The notes: a model not told the origin generated them from the letters alone. Positions 17,049 through 26,520 are shown, numbered from the stretch's first letter. The stretch is DNA of 64,000 nucleotides from JAFGXT01 sp963677165 (GCA_963677165.2 CAXXSX010000002.1:1178001-1242000); one strand, 5' to 3'. Numbers and translations: made by a program.

Positions 17049-19628
17049 ATGCCCTCTAGCCATAAAATATTATTTTTGTTACTGTTTACTTTTTGTTGTT
17101 ATGCGAAAGCGGAACCGTTTAATTTTGGAGGAAAATGGCAAAAAGTAAATAATACGGCGGGCAAAAATTATAAAGTAGAATTCGGTCATTCTCTTGATAA
17201 AAACAGCGAGATCAGTTTCGGATTCGGATTTACCGATTCTCCAAAAACAAAAAACAATCTTGCTATTTTCATCGTTTATGGTGTTTTGGAACTGAGAGTC
17301 AGCTCCAGCAAAGCATATTTATATAACAAACCTCTCGGGACAAAATTTGATATTTGCAAAATTCAAAAAGGAAAACCATTTCTATTTAATTTTTACCTTG
17401 ATAAAGCCAATAAAACAATAACCGGTGTTTCGGTTAACGGTGCAAGGCTGGAAAAGTTTTCTCCAATCCCATGGTTGAAAAGAAGCATAGGAAATAAACT
17501 GGTTGTCTGGGCAACGACTCCATCTGACCTGGATTTTTATGTTTTGTCGCCGGTAAACGATAAATATCAATTCATCAATGAGGCGAATGTTCCCTGGCGC
17601 AAAAATCCAGCACCAGCCGTTGTGGAAGATAAATCTCTCAAGGGAGTATTTGTATCAAAAAATAAAACTTCCCATGATATCGATATTCAACTGGATCCAA
17701 AACGATTAAAAACGAAACAGTTTCCTGTTCATTTTTACTGCACTGCCGAACAGTGGCGGAAAGTATACGAACTAATCGAAAACGATCCGAAAGCAAAACA
17801 GTTCTGGCAGGGTCAGGTTAGCTATGCCAACAAAGCCCTCCAGAGTGGAGGAATTGGCTTCAGAGTTACCAATCCGGATACCTATGTTTATAAATTATGG
17901 GGAGGTTTGAGGATTCTTGGCATTGTTCATATGCTTTCCGGTAATCGGGAAGTCGGAGAACTTTTGAAAGAAATACTGCTTGATACCGCAAAGCGTCCCA
18001 TGACTTTCTGGATGCATGTTTCTCTGCGGAAAAACTACAATCCAAATTTTCCTGTCGGGGCGCTTGAATGCGGAAATCTGGTGCTTGCTTTTGCGCAGGC
18101 TTATCACTGGAACAGAGAATTGTTTACAGAGCAGGAATCCAAAATTATACTTGACGCCATTCGTTACAAGGGGGTATATCCGGCGATGCGGTGGCTCGAC
18201 GCGAATTCAGGCAGAAACAACTGGCTGGCGGTAATGGCTTCAGGTGCTCTTGCCGGATCTAAAATACTGAATGAGCCGGAATGGGTGAAATATGCTGCTC
18301 AAAGGCTCAAATACTGGACTTCTCTCGTTGAAGATGACGGCAGTTATTCTGAACCAATGTCGTATCTGAATTATGGCGTAGAAAGTTTTATCCGCGGGGC
18401 CATGGTATTCGGAGACAAACGTTCTCTGGATATTGTGAAAGATACCAGTATGCGGGGAACATTAAAATATATTACTTATAATTATATTAAAGCGGCAGCC
18501 CCTGTTTATTCCAAAAACAGCTATATGGTTAATTTTGGAGATGGAGACTTCCCGGGCTCGCCGGATATTACCATGACCTTATATCTTACTTATGCCTTTG
18601 ATAATGGTCTTGGCGTTTGGTTGATCAATAAATACAACGCGAATACTCCGTACAATCTTTTTACCATTATGCTGAAACTCATGTATGGAAACAAAAAAAT
18701 TACGGAACAGTCACCGGAACAGTTAAAACTGCCTCAGGCGATCTTTTTTGACAGTGGTTTGGGGTTTATCCGTTCAAACTGGAATAATTCAAATAAAACC
18801 GTTTTTGTTTTACGCAGCGGAGATGGCGGAAAGGTTTCATATTCACATCACAATAATAACAGAAACGCTATTATGTTGTTTAAAAACGGTAAATATGTTA
18901 TAAGCGAATCCGGGCGAACTTCGTATCGAAGTCCTCTGCATCGCTCCTGGGACAGACAAACCATATCCAGCAACACTATCACCGTAAATAACGAGAATCA
19001 GCTCAGTAAAACTCCGGCCAAAATGCTGAAGGCCGCGGAAAATGCCGATTTTTGCTACTTATCCAGTGACGCGGAAAAATGCTACAAACAATTAAGCAAA
19101 GCACATCGTCGGGTAATTTATATTAAAGATCTCGACAGCTTTATTGTTCGTGATGATTTAAACTCAAAGGCGAAACTCGAAAATATTAACTGGAAACTTT
19201 TCTTCAACAATTTTGACCATAAAACCATTGTTAAAGAATTGTCGAAAGACAGTCTTCTGGTGCAACGTTCAAAAGCCACGATCAAGGTATGTGTCCAACC
19301 TTCCGCCCAGGCAAAATATAATTTAGGAGAAGGATGGCTTCATACAGGATATTGCTACAGTCCTAACGATCCGAATGAAGGGAAAAAGGGAAGTTCCATA
19401 TCCTGGACCTGCAGCAGCGACATGGACGAAAAGTTATACTTTAATTCGTTCATAGGAAATCAGAATTGTAAAATCAAATTTGCGGCGAATGAGATAATGA
19501 TTACAAACAACTCCATTTGCTACAAAATAGAATTTACTGATACTGACGCAAAAATAACGAAGTTAAAAAACGGCAATACTGTTTTCCGGACTTTGATCAA
19601 TGACAAGTCTGGGATTAAAAAACTTTAG
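17049..19628 (+). CDS. Secreted heparinase II/III-like polysaccharide lyase
   Basis: 859 residues with a signal peptide (about 1-22, KILFLLLFTFCCYAKA). Residues 23-175 look like a concanavalin/LamG-type beta-sandwich. Then an alpha/alpha toroid (about 230-560, including NSGRNNWLAVMASGAL) and a heparinase II/III-like beta-sandwich from about residue 575, with RSGDGGKVSYSHHNNNRNA, where His/Asn residues are expected near the metal or substrate site. Such enzymes cleave uronic-acid polysaccharides (alginate, heparin, chondroitin) by beta-elimination. Partnered by the preceding pseudopilin. Substrate class not determinable. Confidence 0.78.
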   Translation: MPSSHKILFLLLFTFCCYAKAEPFNFGGKWQKVNNTAGKNYKVEFGHSLDKNSEISFGFGFTDSPKTKNNLAIFIVYGVLELRVSSSKAYLYNKPLGTKFDICKIQKGKPFLFNFYLDKANKTITGVSVNGARLEKFSPIPWLKRSIGNKLVVWATTPSDLDFYVLSPVNDKYQFINEANVPWRKNPAPAVVEDKSLKGVFVSKNKTSHDIDIQLDPKRLKTKQFPVHFYCTAEQWRKVYELIENDPKAKQFWQGQVSYANKALQSGGIGFRVTNPDTYVYKLWGGLRILGIVHMLSGNREVGELLKEILLDTAKRPMTFWMHVSLRKNYNPNFPVGALECGNLVLAFAQAYHWNRELFTEQESKIILDAIRYKGVYPAMRWLDANSGRNNWLAVMASGALAGSKILNEPEWVKYAAQRLKYWTSLVEDDGSYSEPMSYLNYGVESFIRGAMVFGDKRSLDIVKDTSMRGTLKYITYNYIKAAAPVYSKNSYMVNFGDGDFPGSPDITMTLYLTYAFDNGLGVWLINKYNANTPYNLFTIMLKLMYGNKKITEQSPEQLKLPQAIFFDSGLGFIRSNWNNSNKTVFVLRSGDGGKVSYSHHNNNRNAIMLFKNGKYVISESGRTSYRSPLHRSWDRQTISSNTITVNNENQLSKTPAKMLKAAENADFCYLSSDAEKCYKQLSKAHRRVIYIKDLDSFIVRDDLNSKAKLENINWKLFFNNFDHKTIVKELSKDSLLVQRSKATIKVCVQPSAQAKYNLGEGWLHTGYCYSPNDPNEGKKGSSISWTCSSDMDEKLYFNSFIGNQNCKIKFAANEIMITNNSICYKIEFTDTDAKITKLKNGNTVFRTLINDKSGIKKL

Positions 19629-19996
19629 AAAAAGAACTTCCTGTTAGTAAGGCGTCACTTATTTCGGAAGATTAAATGTGACTGTTGTGCTTGGTGCATT
19701 TGCTGGTAGGGCTCGCTCTCCGAGCGTGCCGTTTCCCAGAATTTTGTGTTCAGACACAAAATTGCGTACAGTTGCGGAGAACCGTCCCTACCCATGCATG
19801 CATTTCTGCCGCAGTGGCATTTGAACTTACAAAAAAACTGAGCCAGTATTTGCCAGGAGATTTTCCTGGGTTCTACCATAATTGAATATTCAAAATTACT
19901 TTACGGATTATAGAAATTTGTATCTTAGAAGATTTTAAGTATAATGTATATAAAATATTCGTTTTTGCTTTAAAACCGTATGAATTGGGGTGATGA
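19629..19996. other. Intergenic region carrying REP-like repeat
   Basis: 368 bp between the lyase and the DUF819 transporter. It contains the 88-bp palindromic repeat copy B (19705-19792) and an AT-rich stretch before the next gene. Short ORFs here are read-throughs of the repeat. Confidence 0.6.
19705..19792. repeat. 88-bp REP-like palindromic repeat, copy B (inverted)
   Basis: Reverse-complement relative of the repeat at 13951-14039, sharing the GGTAGGG/CCCTACC ends, the GGACGGTTCTCCG arm and the inner ATTTTGTGT / ACACAAAAT hairpin, with several differences in the loops. Confidence 0.75.
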
Positions 19997-21124
19997 ATGA
20001 TTAAGGAACCTGTTGCTGTTATTATGGTTCTTATGGGGATTCTGGTCTGTGGCTTCTGGTTGGAAAAGCGCTACAGCTGGGCCGCGAAAATAGGAGGCTC
20101 TTCTTTAATCATCCTGATGGGAATTCTGCTTTCAAACTGTGGATTGATCACAACAGAATCGCCCGTTTATTCCGCAATCTATGGTCCGGTCACCTCCCTG
20201 GCAATCATATGGCTGCTTTTTGCCATTGATTTCAAACAGTTAAAAACAGTCGGGCCCAACATGCTGATGGCATTCTTAATAGCCGTGGTGGGAACGGTAA
20301 CAGGAATCGTTACCGCGTTTTTTTTACTGCGTTCGTTTTTTCCTCCGGAAGAATTCTGGAAACTTTGTGGATGCGAAACGGGTTCTTATATCGGCGGCAA
20401 CGTGAATTTGACCGCTCTGGCAAGGCAATTTAAGCTTGAACATTCCGTTTCTACCGCTATTATTGCGGCAGACAACATCGTAACAACTTTGTGGATGGGA
20501 GCAACATTAATTTTGCCGGTTTTCCTGGCTTCATTTTATCCTGTTCGGGTGAAAAATACTGGAGATTCCACACAAATGGATTCTCCGACCCAAAAGCATG
20601 AGTTCAGTATTACAGATTTCGGTTATATGATTTTTATTGGTTTTGTAATCATTTTCCTGGCTCAGTTGATACAGAAACTGATCCCTTTCATTCCTGAAAT
20701 AATAATTCTTTCTACGCTGGCACTGATTATTGGCCATATGAAATGGATAAAGAAAATATCCGGAACGTTTCAGATGGGCATGCTGGCTCTAAATCTGGTT
20801 TTGGCGGTAATGGGAATCAGCGCGAAAATATCGGAAGTCGTTAAAGTTGGACCACAGGTTTTTTATTTCACTTCATGCGTAGTGCTTGTTCACGGTATTT
20901 TGATTTTTTCTATTGGAAAACTTATGAAGATCGATATTGAAACACTCGCGGTCGCCTCCCAGGCCGCTATTGGTGGCCCGTCTACAGCGCTGGCGCTGGC
21001 AACCAGCAAGAAATGGAAGGATCTGATTCTGCCCGGTACGCTTGTGGGGCTTTTGGGGTATGCCGTCGGAAATTATTTGGGCGTTTTAATTGCGTATGCC
21101 GCGAAATATTTTCTCCATTTATAA
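19997..21124 (+). CDS. DUF819 family membrane protein, putative transporter
   Basis: 375 residues, about ten hydrophobic segments. Family-specific stretches: CETGSYIGGNVNLTALARQF, AIIAADNIVTTLWMG and, near the end, ASQAAIGGPSTALALA followed by LVGLLGYAVGNYLG. DUF819 (YjcL-like) proteins are inner-membrane proteins of unproven function, suspected to export or import small organic acids. Placed after the lyase gene, it may handle an oligosaccharide breakdown product, but the 368-bp gap leaves co-transcription unproven. Confidence 0.82.
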   Translation: MIKEPVAVIMVLMGILVCGFWLEKRYSWAAKIGGSSLIILMGILLSNCGLITTESPVYSAIYGPVTSLAIIWLLFAIDFKQLKTVGPNMLMAFLIAVVGTVTGIVTAFFLLRSFFPPEEFWKLCGCETGSYIGGNVNLTALARQFKLEHSVSTAIIAADNIVTTLWMGATLILPVFLASFYPVRVKNTGDSTQMDSPTQKHEFSITDFGYMIFIGFVIIFLAQLIQKLIPFIPEIIILSTLALIIGHMKWIKKISGTFQMGMLALNLVLAVMGISAKISEVVKVGPQVFYFTSCVVLVHGILIFSIGKLMKIDIETLAVASQAAIGGPSTALALATSKKWKDLILPGTLVGLLGYAVGNYLGVLIAYAAKYFLHL

Positions 21125-21637
21125 CTTTTGCAATTATCTTTTTAACGCTTCAGCCATTAATACTGTGTACTACTATCTATAAACTTCTTGTTTTTTTTAG
21201 AAAGATTTTCACAATGCAACATTCATAAACGCTTAACTATTAATTCAGTAAGGTGTTAATCTAACGGCTTCAATTTTAATCAGCGCGAAGCCCTTCCTGG
21301 TAGGGGCGATTTTCGATGAAAACGCCCGTCGCAACAGCGACAGTAGGATCGTTTTAAATTTTCATGTATAAACTGCCGTGCTGATGCACGGTGTGCCGGT
21401 TTTATCAAAACAGGCACTACTTTGCTCCCGCATTTTTTACATTCTTAATTCCTTTGGTTGTGGCTTTGCTACGCTAGGATACTCAAGATCATCTACGTTT
21501 TTTTGCATCTGTGCAACTCGAGTTCCTCTTTTTCCCGGAATAAAGTTGATAATATTTGTAGAGAATATTAAAATAAATAATGCGTGCTCGTTTTATAACG
21601 TATCCACATAAAATTAACTTAAAGGAGATTTTATAGT
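21125..21637. other. Intergenic region holding long inverted repeat
   Basis: About 510 bp. Positions 21167-21479 are the left copy of a 311-bp noncoding repeat; the remainder is AT-rich leader of the esterase gene. Confidence 0.65.
21167..21479 (+). repeat. Long inverted repeat, left copy
   Basis: About 312 bp running from GTACTACTATCTATAAAC to GGCTTTGCTACGCTAGG. Its reverse complement lies at 24920-25230 with only scattered differences (by eye above 95% identical). Inside are hairpins such as CCGTG-ctgatg-CACGG and GTAGGGGCG...CGCCCG. It encodes nothing plausible. Together the copies bracket the esterase, AraC and pseudopilin genes. Confidence 0.9.
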
Positions 21638-22861
21638 ATGAATATTCCATTCATGAATAAAATTATTACAACCGGAGCAGTTGCGATTTTTATGCTGTTT
21701 ATGGTCGGCACCGTCTCGGCGCAAACATTCCAGGTAAAAGATGGAGCGTGGCCATGGAAAGACCGGGTAAATCGCTGGAAACTGGCCGATGTACCAAAAG
21801 AATTAATCTCGGATACAGAGATTCCTCAACAGTCCTGTGGGAGTCGTGCGATTGTATTTCCGGAAGGCCTTAAAGATGCTGTTATAGGTATAAAATCCGA
21901 TGAGGCGCAAAAACTCATTAACTCGCTGAAGCTTCCTTTGCGTAAGACAAATTTGCATATAACTGTAATGTCAGCCAACGGCAAATCAAAATTGCCTTAT
22001 TCCATATTTGTCTATCCAAATCCTCCGAAAAAGCTTAATGGCAGAGGCAGAATCAGCGCCGGTATGCTTCTGTTAAAGCTGTCTGCCGACGGCATCCAAA
22101 GCACTCCCTGTGCTAATGCGGTTCCTTCTATTACGGCACCGCCTAAATCTCTTGCGGAACGTTCTAAATTTCATCTCTATCTGCTTGTAGGGCAGTCAAA
22201 CATGGCAGGACGTGGTAAAGTAGAAGCTGTTGATCTGTCCATAAATCCTCGTGTTTTAACCCTCAATAAGGAAGGTCGCTGGGTTGTTGCCGTTGATCCC
22301 ATTCACTCAGACAAGGCGGCTGCCGGAGTAGGACCGGGAAAATCTTTTGGCATAGAAATGGCCAAAAAAAATCCTGATGTAGTAATTGGATTAATTCCCT
22401 GTGCCGTTGGCGGTACGTCCGTATCACAGTGGCAGAAAGGAGCGCCTTCGACCGGACGCTGGGGAAGACTATATGACAACGCGATTCGACGTGCTAAGAT
22501 TGCTATGCATGACGGTGTCCTGAAAGGTATTCTGTGGCATCAGGGAGAGTCTGATGCTAAAGCGGGCGGGATTGCCGCTTATCAGAAGAAAATAACCGCA
22601 CTGGTGGCTAATTTCCGTAAAGATTTGAATGCTCCCGATGTACCGTTTGTCGCGGGAATGATCGGAGTCTGGAACCCTAAAAATAATGATCCCCGTCAGG
22701 CATTCAATGATAATCTGGCTAATCTGCCCAAATGGATCCCCAAATCTGCTGTTGTTAGTTCAGAAGGCTTGAATCACAGGGGAGATCATCTTCATTTCAG
22801 CAGTGCGGCACAGAGAACCCTTGGTCAGCGCTATGCAAAGGCGCTGGAAGGGGTTAAGTAA
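21638..22861 (+). CDS. Secreted SASA/CE6-like carbohydrate esterase
   Basis: 407 residues with an N-terminal signal segment (about 8-30, ending VSAQ). The SGNH/SASA domain (about 180-400) has LLVGQSNMAGRG with nucleophile Ser187, PCAVGGTSVSQW, ILWHQGESDA and the catalytic GDHLHFS (Asp383, His386). This family (carbohydrate esterase 6/sialate O-acetylesterase) removes O-acetyl groups from xylan or sialic acids. The 150-residue N-terminal part is not recognised. The ribosome site AAAGGAG is strong and a strong terminator follows. Confidence 0.82.
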   Translation: MNIPFMNKIITTGAVAIFMLFMVGTVSAQTFQVKDGAWPWKDRVNRWKLADVPKELISDTEIPQQSCGSRAIVFPEGLKDAVIGIKSDEAQKLINSLKLPLRKTNLHITVMSANGKSKLPYSIFVYPNPPKKLNGRGRISAGMLLLKLSADGIQSTPCANAVPSITAPPKSLAERSKFHLYLLVGQSNMAGRGKVEAVDLSINPRVLTLNKEGRWVVAVDPIHSDKAAAGVGPGKSFGIEMAKKNPDVVIGLIPCAVGGTSVSQWQKGAPSTGRWGRLYDNAIRRAKIAMHDGVLKGILWHQGESDAKAGGIAAYQKKITALVANFRKDLNAPDVPFVAGMIGVWNPKNNDPRQAFNDNLANLPKWIPKSAVVSSEGLNHRGDHLHFSSAAQRTLGQRYAKALEGVK

Positions 22862-22933
22862 AGAAAAAGCTGCGAAGCAGTTTCGAGGCTCAGAGCATAG
22901 TGCGAAAATTATGTGATAGATAAATCTTATCAA

Positions 22934-22967
22934 AAAGAGAGCGTGGATTTTCACGCTCTCTTTTTTT
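22934..22967 (+). terminator. Strong intrinsic terminator
   Basis: A 12-bp stem (AAAGAGAGCGTG / CACGCTCTCTTT), 6-base loop, then T run. It lies between the esterase and the convergent AraC gene, and A-rich sequence on the other side lets it act in both directions. Confidence 0.9.
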
Positions 22968-23027
22968 GATTCTTTTTGCTTTGCAACGATATCGAAACAA
23001 AAAAAGGTAATGATTACTGCGGAATAT

Positions 23028-23876
23028 TTACTCAACAGGAGAGGATATTCCCAGGTTACGACGGTATTCAAGAGGGCTGTATGAGGTTTTCTGCTTAAAT
23101 ACCCTGGAAAAATAATAAGGGTCGTCAAATCCGACTTCGGCCGCAATCTGAAAGATTTTTTTATCCGTTTCCAGCAGCATTCGACAACTATCTGAAATTC
23201 TTCGTTCGAGGATATAAGCACGGGGAGATATTCCAAATATTTCGTTCCAGCGTCTGAAAAAAGTACGTTCAGAAAGACCAGCTCTGGCAATCAGTTTCTT
23301 AAAATCAATGTTATCGGAGAAATGAAAATTGATATATGTCGCGATATCCATAATTTGTTTGCTGTACTCTGCCGATTTAACATTTCTTTTGCTGTCAGCG
23401 ATGATAAATTCAGAAATAAGCTGCGCGCAGACCAGGTCCAGCCGATCGACATTTCCCTGGTCCATGATGTTATGGGACAAATAAAAAATTTCTTCAATCG
23501 CTTTTTTGAGATGCGAATTAATTTGTATCGGCATTAAAATGGTTTCTAATCTATCGACAAAATATTCAAAGTAGCCCAGAGATTCTCTATTGTAAGTGAA
23601 AAAGAGCTTTTCACATGGAGCAGAATTTATTTGACGGCAGATCCATCCAGGCTGAATACAACTGAATGTAGGAATCCGGGCATTATAAATGTTCCCGTTC
23701 ATTTTGTAGCTGGCTTCCTTAAAAGGGGCATCCAGAATAATACCAAAATTAAGCGAAGTCCGCATCCATGCCTTGGAGGTGTCTCTGTCATTTTTCGAAT
23801 ATGCCACCAACTGCAATGGCGGAGCAATTTTACAAAAGCGTTTTTGATTGTCTACATAAATTGTAAAATCTTCCAT
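23028..23876 (-). CDS. AraC family transcriptional regulator
   Basis: 282 residues: a divergent N-terminal sensing domain (about 1-165) and a C-terminal double helix-turn-helix (about 180-275) with LIARAGLSERTFFRRWNEIF and the hallmark IFQIAAEVGFDDPYYFSRVFKQ. I start at the ATG at 23876, preceded by GAGAGGAAAAG, instead of the in-frame ATG at 23906. It is divergent from the pseudopilin at 24083 across 206 bp, which it probably controls together with the esterase. Confidence 0.9.
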   Translation of the reverse strand: MEDFTIYVDNQKRFCKIAPPLQLVAYSKNDRDTSKAWMRTSLNFGIILDAPFKEASYKMNGNIYNARIPTFSCIQPGWICRQINSAPCEKLFFTYNRESLGYFEYFVDRLETILMPIQINSHLKKAIEEIFYLSHNIMDQGNVDRLDLVCAQLISEFIIADSKRNVKSAEYSKQIMDIATYINFHFSDNIDFKKLIARAGLSERTFFRRWNEIFGISPRAYILERRISDSCRMLLETDKKIFQIAAEVGFDDPYYFSRVFKQKTSYSPLEYRRNLGISSPVE

Positions 23877-24082
23877 CTTTTCCTCTCTAATTAACATAAA
23901 TATCATAATATATACTGGCAGAAAAATCCATTATTTTGTCTAAAAAGTCCATTCATAAATAAGATTTTTAATGTTAAAATAATATTGTTGGAAACGTAAT
24001 TGGCAAAGGTATTAATGCGATAGCAGGAGTAAATTATAGATAAAATCAGTTTGTTTTAAAATAAAAAAGGGTAGAAAGAAAA

Positions 24083-24841
24083 ATGGAAAAGCAGAGAAAT
24101 TTCACACTCATAGAATTGCTGGTTGTCGTGGCAATCATTGCTATTCTGGCTAGTTTACTGCTGCCGGCATTGGGCAGGGCACGGGATACCGCCAAAAGGA
24201 TTTCCGAATTGAATGACCGAAAACAACTCGGAATGATAACAATAATGTATGCGAATGATAACCAGGAATACCTACCGCCAAGGGGACAGGAATATCCGCA
24301 TCGCGTTATTAGTTCCACTGATTCCTATAATGACTTAAACAATCTTCTTTTAAAGGCTTATATTGGAAATAATGTAGCGAAAGCAAGAGCGCAGCTGTTC
24401 TTTTGTCACAGCTCATTGGAAACGATGTATAATCCTCAAAGAAATGAGTACAACTATAATCCTTCCGGCGGAGCCAAGGGATTATATGCCTCTTTGATTT
24501 ATTATAAACAACCCTGGCCGAATGCTGATATGAACGAAACAGGTGCTTGGAAGGTAGATCGTTTTGATATTTCATCTCTAAGAAAAGCCAAACGCAGTTA
24601 TCCCATGTGGGGATGTCAGTTTATTTATAAAAGAAATAACGCAATCTGGCTGGGACACGATGCTCCGGGTTCGGCAGCGCCGCCAAAAGGATCGAATATT
24701 TTCTATATTGACGGTTCGGCAAGATGGGTGGATAAACGCGACACTGCATTTTTCTATTACCACTATAATGGCTTGTTTTATTATGCTCCTGTAGAAAATG
24801 GCGCAATCACTGGAGCCGATCGTATGTTCCCTGGCTTCTGA
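24083..24841 (+). CDS. Pseudopilin-like protein (copy 2)
   Basis: 252 residues. Leader MEKQRN, then FTLIELLVVVAIIAILASLL, a linker LGRARDTAKRISELND and a globular part ending in a weakened motif FYIDGSARWV (DGS in place of DGH). Unlike the other copies it is not followed by an enzyme but by a terminator and the right inverted repeat. Its likely partner is the esterase upstream, on the other side of the divergent AraC gene. Confidence 0.82.
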   Translation: MEKQRNFTLIELLVVVAIIAILASLLLPALGRARDTAKRISELNDRKQLGMITIMYANDNQEYLPPRGQEYPHRVISSTDSYNDLNNLLLKAYIGNNVAKARAQLFFCHSSLETMYNPQRNEYNYNPSGGAKGLYASLIYYKQPWPNADMNETGAWKVDRFDISSLRKAKRSYPMWGCQFIYKRNNAIWLGHDAPGSAAPPKGSNIFYIDGSARWVDKRDTAFFYYHYNGLFYYAPVENGAITGADRMFPGF

Positions 24842-24879
24842 TCAATACAACGGTCAAGTTTCACTCAATGGTTTTTATA

Positions 24880-24906
24880 GCCCGGATACACTCCGGGCAT
24901 TTTTTT
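24880..24906 (+). terminator. Intrinsic terminator after pseudopilin copy 2
   Basis: GCCCGGA pairs with TCCGGGC over a 5-base loop and is followed by ATTTTTTTAT. Confidence 0.9.
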
Positions 24907-24919
24907 ATACTACGAAGGG

Positions 24920-25230
24920 CCTAGCGCGGCAAAGCCACAACCAAAGGAATTAAGAATTAAAAAAATGCGGGAGCAAAGTAGTGCCTGTTTTGATAAAACC
25001 GGCACACCGTGCATCAGCACGGCAGTTTATACATGAAAATTTAAAAGGATCATACTGCCGCTGTTGCGGCGGGCGTTTTCATCGAAAATCGCCCCTACCA
25101 GGAAGGACTTCGTGCTGATTAAAATTGAAGCCGTTAGATTAACACCTTGCTGAATTAATAGTTAAGCGTTTATGAATGTTGCATTGTGAAAATCTTTCTA
25201 AAAAAACAAGAAGTTTATAGATAGTAGTAC
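24920..25230 (-). repeat. Long inverted repeat, right copy
   Basis: Reverse complement of 21167-21479, from CCTAGCGCGGCAAAGCCAC to ATAGATAGTAGTAC. Differences from the left copy are isolated substitutions, for example GCCGCAACAGCGGCAG versus GTCGCAACAGCGACAG, the latter keeping base pairing on both sides. Confidence 0.9.
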
Positions 25231-25382
25231 GAAGGTTGGAAAAAATATCTTCGTAGTTGACCGCTCTCCAGTTGTATTTAATATTTCCATTTGTTTTCAC
25301 AAACGACTGATGCTAATATAAGTAAAAATATTAGGTTGAATTTTTTCAACAGTAAAATGTATAGCTAAGAAGGAAAATAACT

Positions 25383-25976
25383 ATGGAAAAAATAAAATTA
25401 TTAATTATTATCGGAGTGACTGTTTGTATAACCTTAATTGCATTTATAACATATTCATATATACACGAATATCAAAAGAAAAATCAGTTTATCATTAAAA
25501 AGGATATTGATCTTTTTTTTAAAGCTCTTCCTGAAATTAAAAAATCTGCTAATAGTGGGCACTATAAAGAAAGTATTAGTAAGATTGAAAGCTATATACA
25601 ACAACATCAGCCAGCTAGTCTATTCCCTTACGTATTATTAATAAAATATAAATATGAATCCAAGGATTATTGGGGCGCGGCAATGCTTGGAGAAGAAACG
25701 ATCACAGCATTAGGACTTGAAAGTATAAATCAAATACCAAGAAATAATATTTCTATAGAGGATTATTTCAAATATTTAATGTTTTCAATTGATGCCTATA
25801 AAAAACTAGGATTTGCTAAAGAATCAACAATAATGCAAAAGAGGTTAGAAGAAACTATTATAAGAGTCGGCTGGACACAAGAAAATATAGAAAAAGTGAA
25901 AAAATTTTCTAAAGTTTACGTTGAAAAAGAACAAGCTCCACGAAAGGACAAAGGACTATTTGGAGATGATTATTAA
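25383..25976 (+). CDS. Hypothetical protein with N-terminal membrane anchor
   Basis: 197 residues. One hydrophobic segment (about 5-27) then a helical, Lys/Glu-rich extracytoplasmic domain whose spacing (YKESISKIESYI..., YKYESKDYWGAAMLGEE, IDAYKKLGFAKES) resembles two or three TPR-like helix pairs. Not recognised further. The ATG follows AAGGAAAAT. It overlaps the next small gene by 11 bases. The codon choice is notably AT-rich compared with flanking genes. Confidence 0.65.
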   Translation: MEKIKLLIIIGVTVCITLIAFITYSYIHEYQKKNQFIIKKDIDLFFKALPEIKKSANSGHYKESISKIESYIQQHQPASLFPYVLLIKYKYESKDYWGAAMLGEETITALGLESINQIPRNNISIEDYFKYLMFSIDAYKKLGFAKESTIMQKRLEETIIRVGWTQENIEKVKKFSKVYVEKEQAPRKDKGLFGDDY

Positions 25977-26217
25977 TAGATCAGTAATATACTGCTTGTT
26001 TCTGCTTGGAATATTTTTGTCCAGTAATTCCATTGCTCAAAACAAAGATTTGCAAAATGAGAAGGTTCCATCTACTTCGGAATTAATGTCATTCCTCGGA
26101 AAAACACTCAATGCGCAACAATTAGAGAAGTTGATCAAAAAATATGATATGAAAGAAGTCGCAGGGAAATCCATTGTCTTTTTTGTCAGAGTAAACGCAC
26201 AGCTTTTTCCTAGGTGA
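25966..26217 (+). CDS. Small secreted hypothetical protein, possibly truncated
   Basis: 83 residues with a clear signal peptide (SVIYCLFLLGIFLSSNSIAQ, about 5-24). The mature part is charged and unremarkable; the end FVRVNAQLFPR looks like the wrong frame, so the gene may have lost its true C-terminus. Its start lies within the end of the preceding gene (ATG inside the last codons), with GGAG nearby, so the pair is translationally coupled. Function unknown. Confidence 0.5.
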   Translation: MIINRSVIYCLFLLGIFLSSNSIAQNKDLQNEKVPSTSELMSFLGKTLNAQQLEKLIKKYDMKEVAGKSIVFFVRVNAQLFPR

Positions 26218-26407
26218 TGTGTATTTAATACGACAAATGTGCATTTACTTTTTCAATTGACCAAAATATCTCTTTTTGAGGAGGGGAATGATCTTTTTCT
26301 CTATAGAAGGGAAATTATTTTGTCTAATCGACAGAATAACAAGCAGAATTCATCGTTAATAAAAGATAGTCAAAAGATCTTCATATATTGAACTTGAAAA
26401 GCAGTCT

Positions 26408-26520
26408 GGAAAAGAGTATCTTTATAATACTTTTCTAATGAATTGCGCGGGCGTAGCAAAACGGTTATGCTCTGGCTTCCCAAGCCAGCCACGCCGGTTC
26501 GACTCCGGTCGCCCGCTCCA
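26408..26520 (+). repeat. 113-bp tRNA-containing repeat, left copy
   Basis: Identical, in inverted orientation, to 60517-60629. It includes 39 bp upstream DNA with TATAAT (26423-26428, a good -10 box 18 bp before the tRNA) and the entire tRNA-Gly. Outside these limits the two loci differ completely. Confidence 0.92.
26447..26520 (+). tRNA. tRNA-Gly(CCC)
   Basis: 74 nt including encoded CCA. The acceptor stem GCGGGCG/CGCCCGC, the anticodon stem CTGGC/GCCAG with loop TTCCCAA (anticodon CCC), and the T arm with TTCGACT are all visible. Identical to the copy at 60517-60590 on the minus strand. Confidence 0.96.

Larger units (their letters stand above)
24842..25382. other. Intergenic region holding right inverted repeat
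   Basis: 541 bp: terminator of copy 2, the right 311-bp repeat, and 150 bp of AT-rich DNA ahead of the next small gene. ACTACGAAGG (24909-24918) and AGTACGAAGG just beyond the repeat give an 8-bp direct repeat TACGAAGG on both sides, resembling a target duplication, and CTTCGTAG recurs inverted near 25250. Confidence 0.6.

Noticed and set aside
19655..19885. Two small ORFs on opposite strands
   Set aside because: Both read through the 88-bp palindromic repeat, so they are by-products of its symmetry.
21378..21611. 77-residue ORF in the esterase leader
   Set aside because: It lies mostly inside the left long repeat; its counterpart in the right copy is not preserved, and it has no ribosome site.
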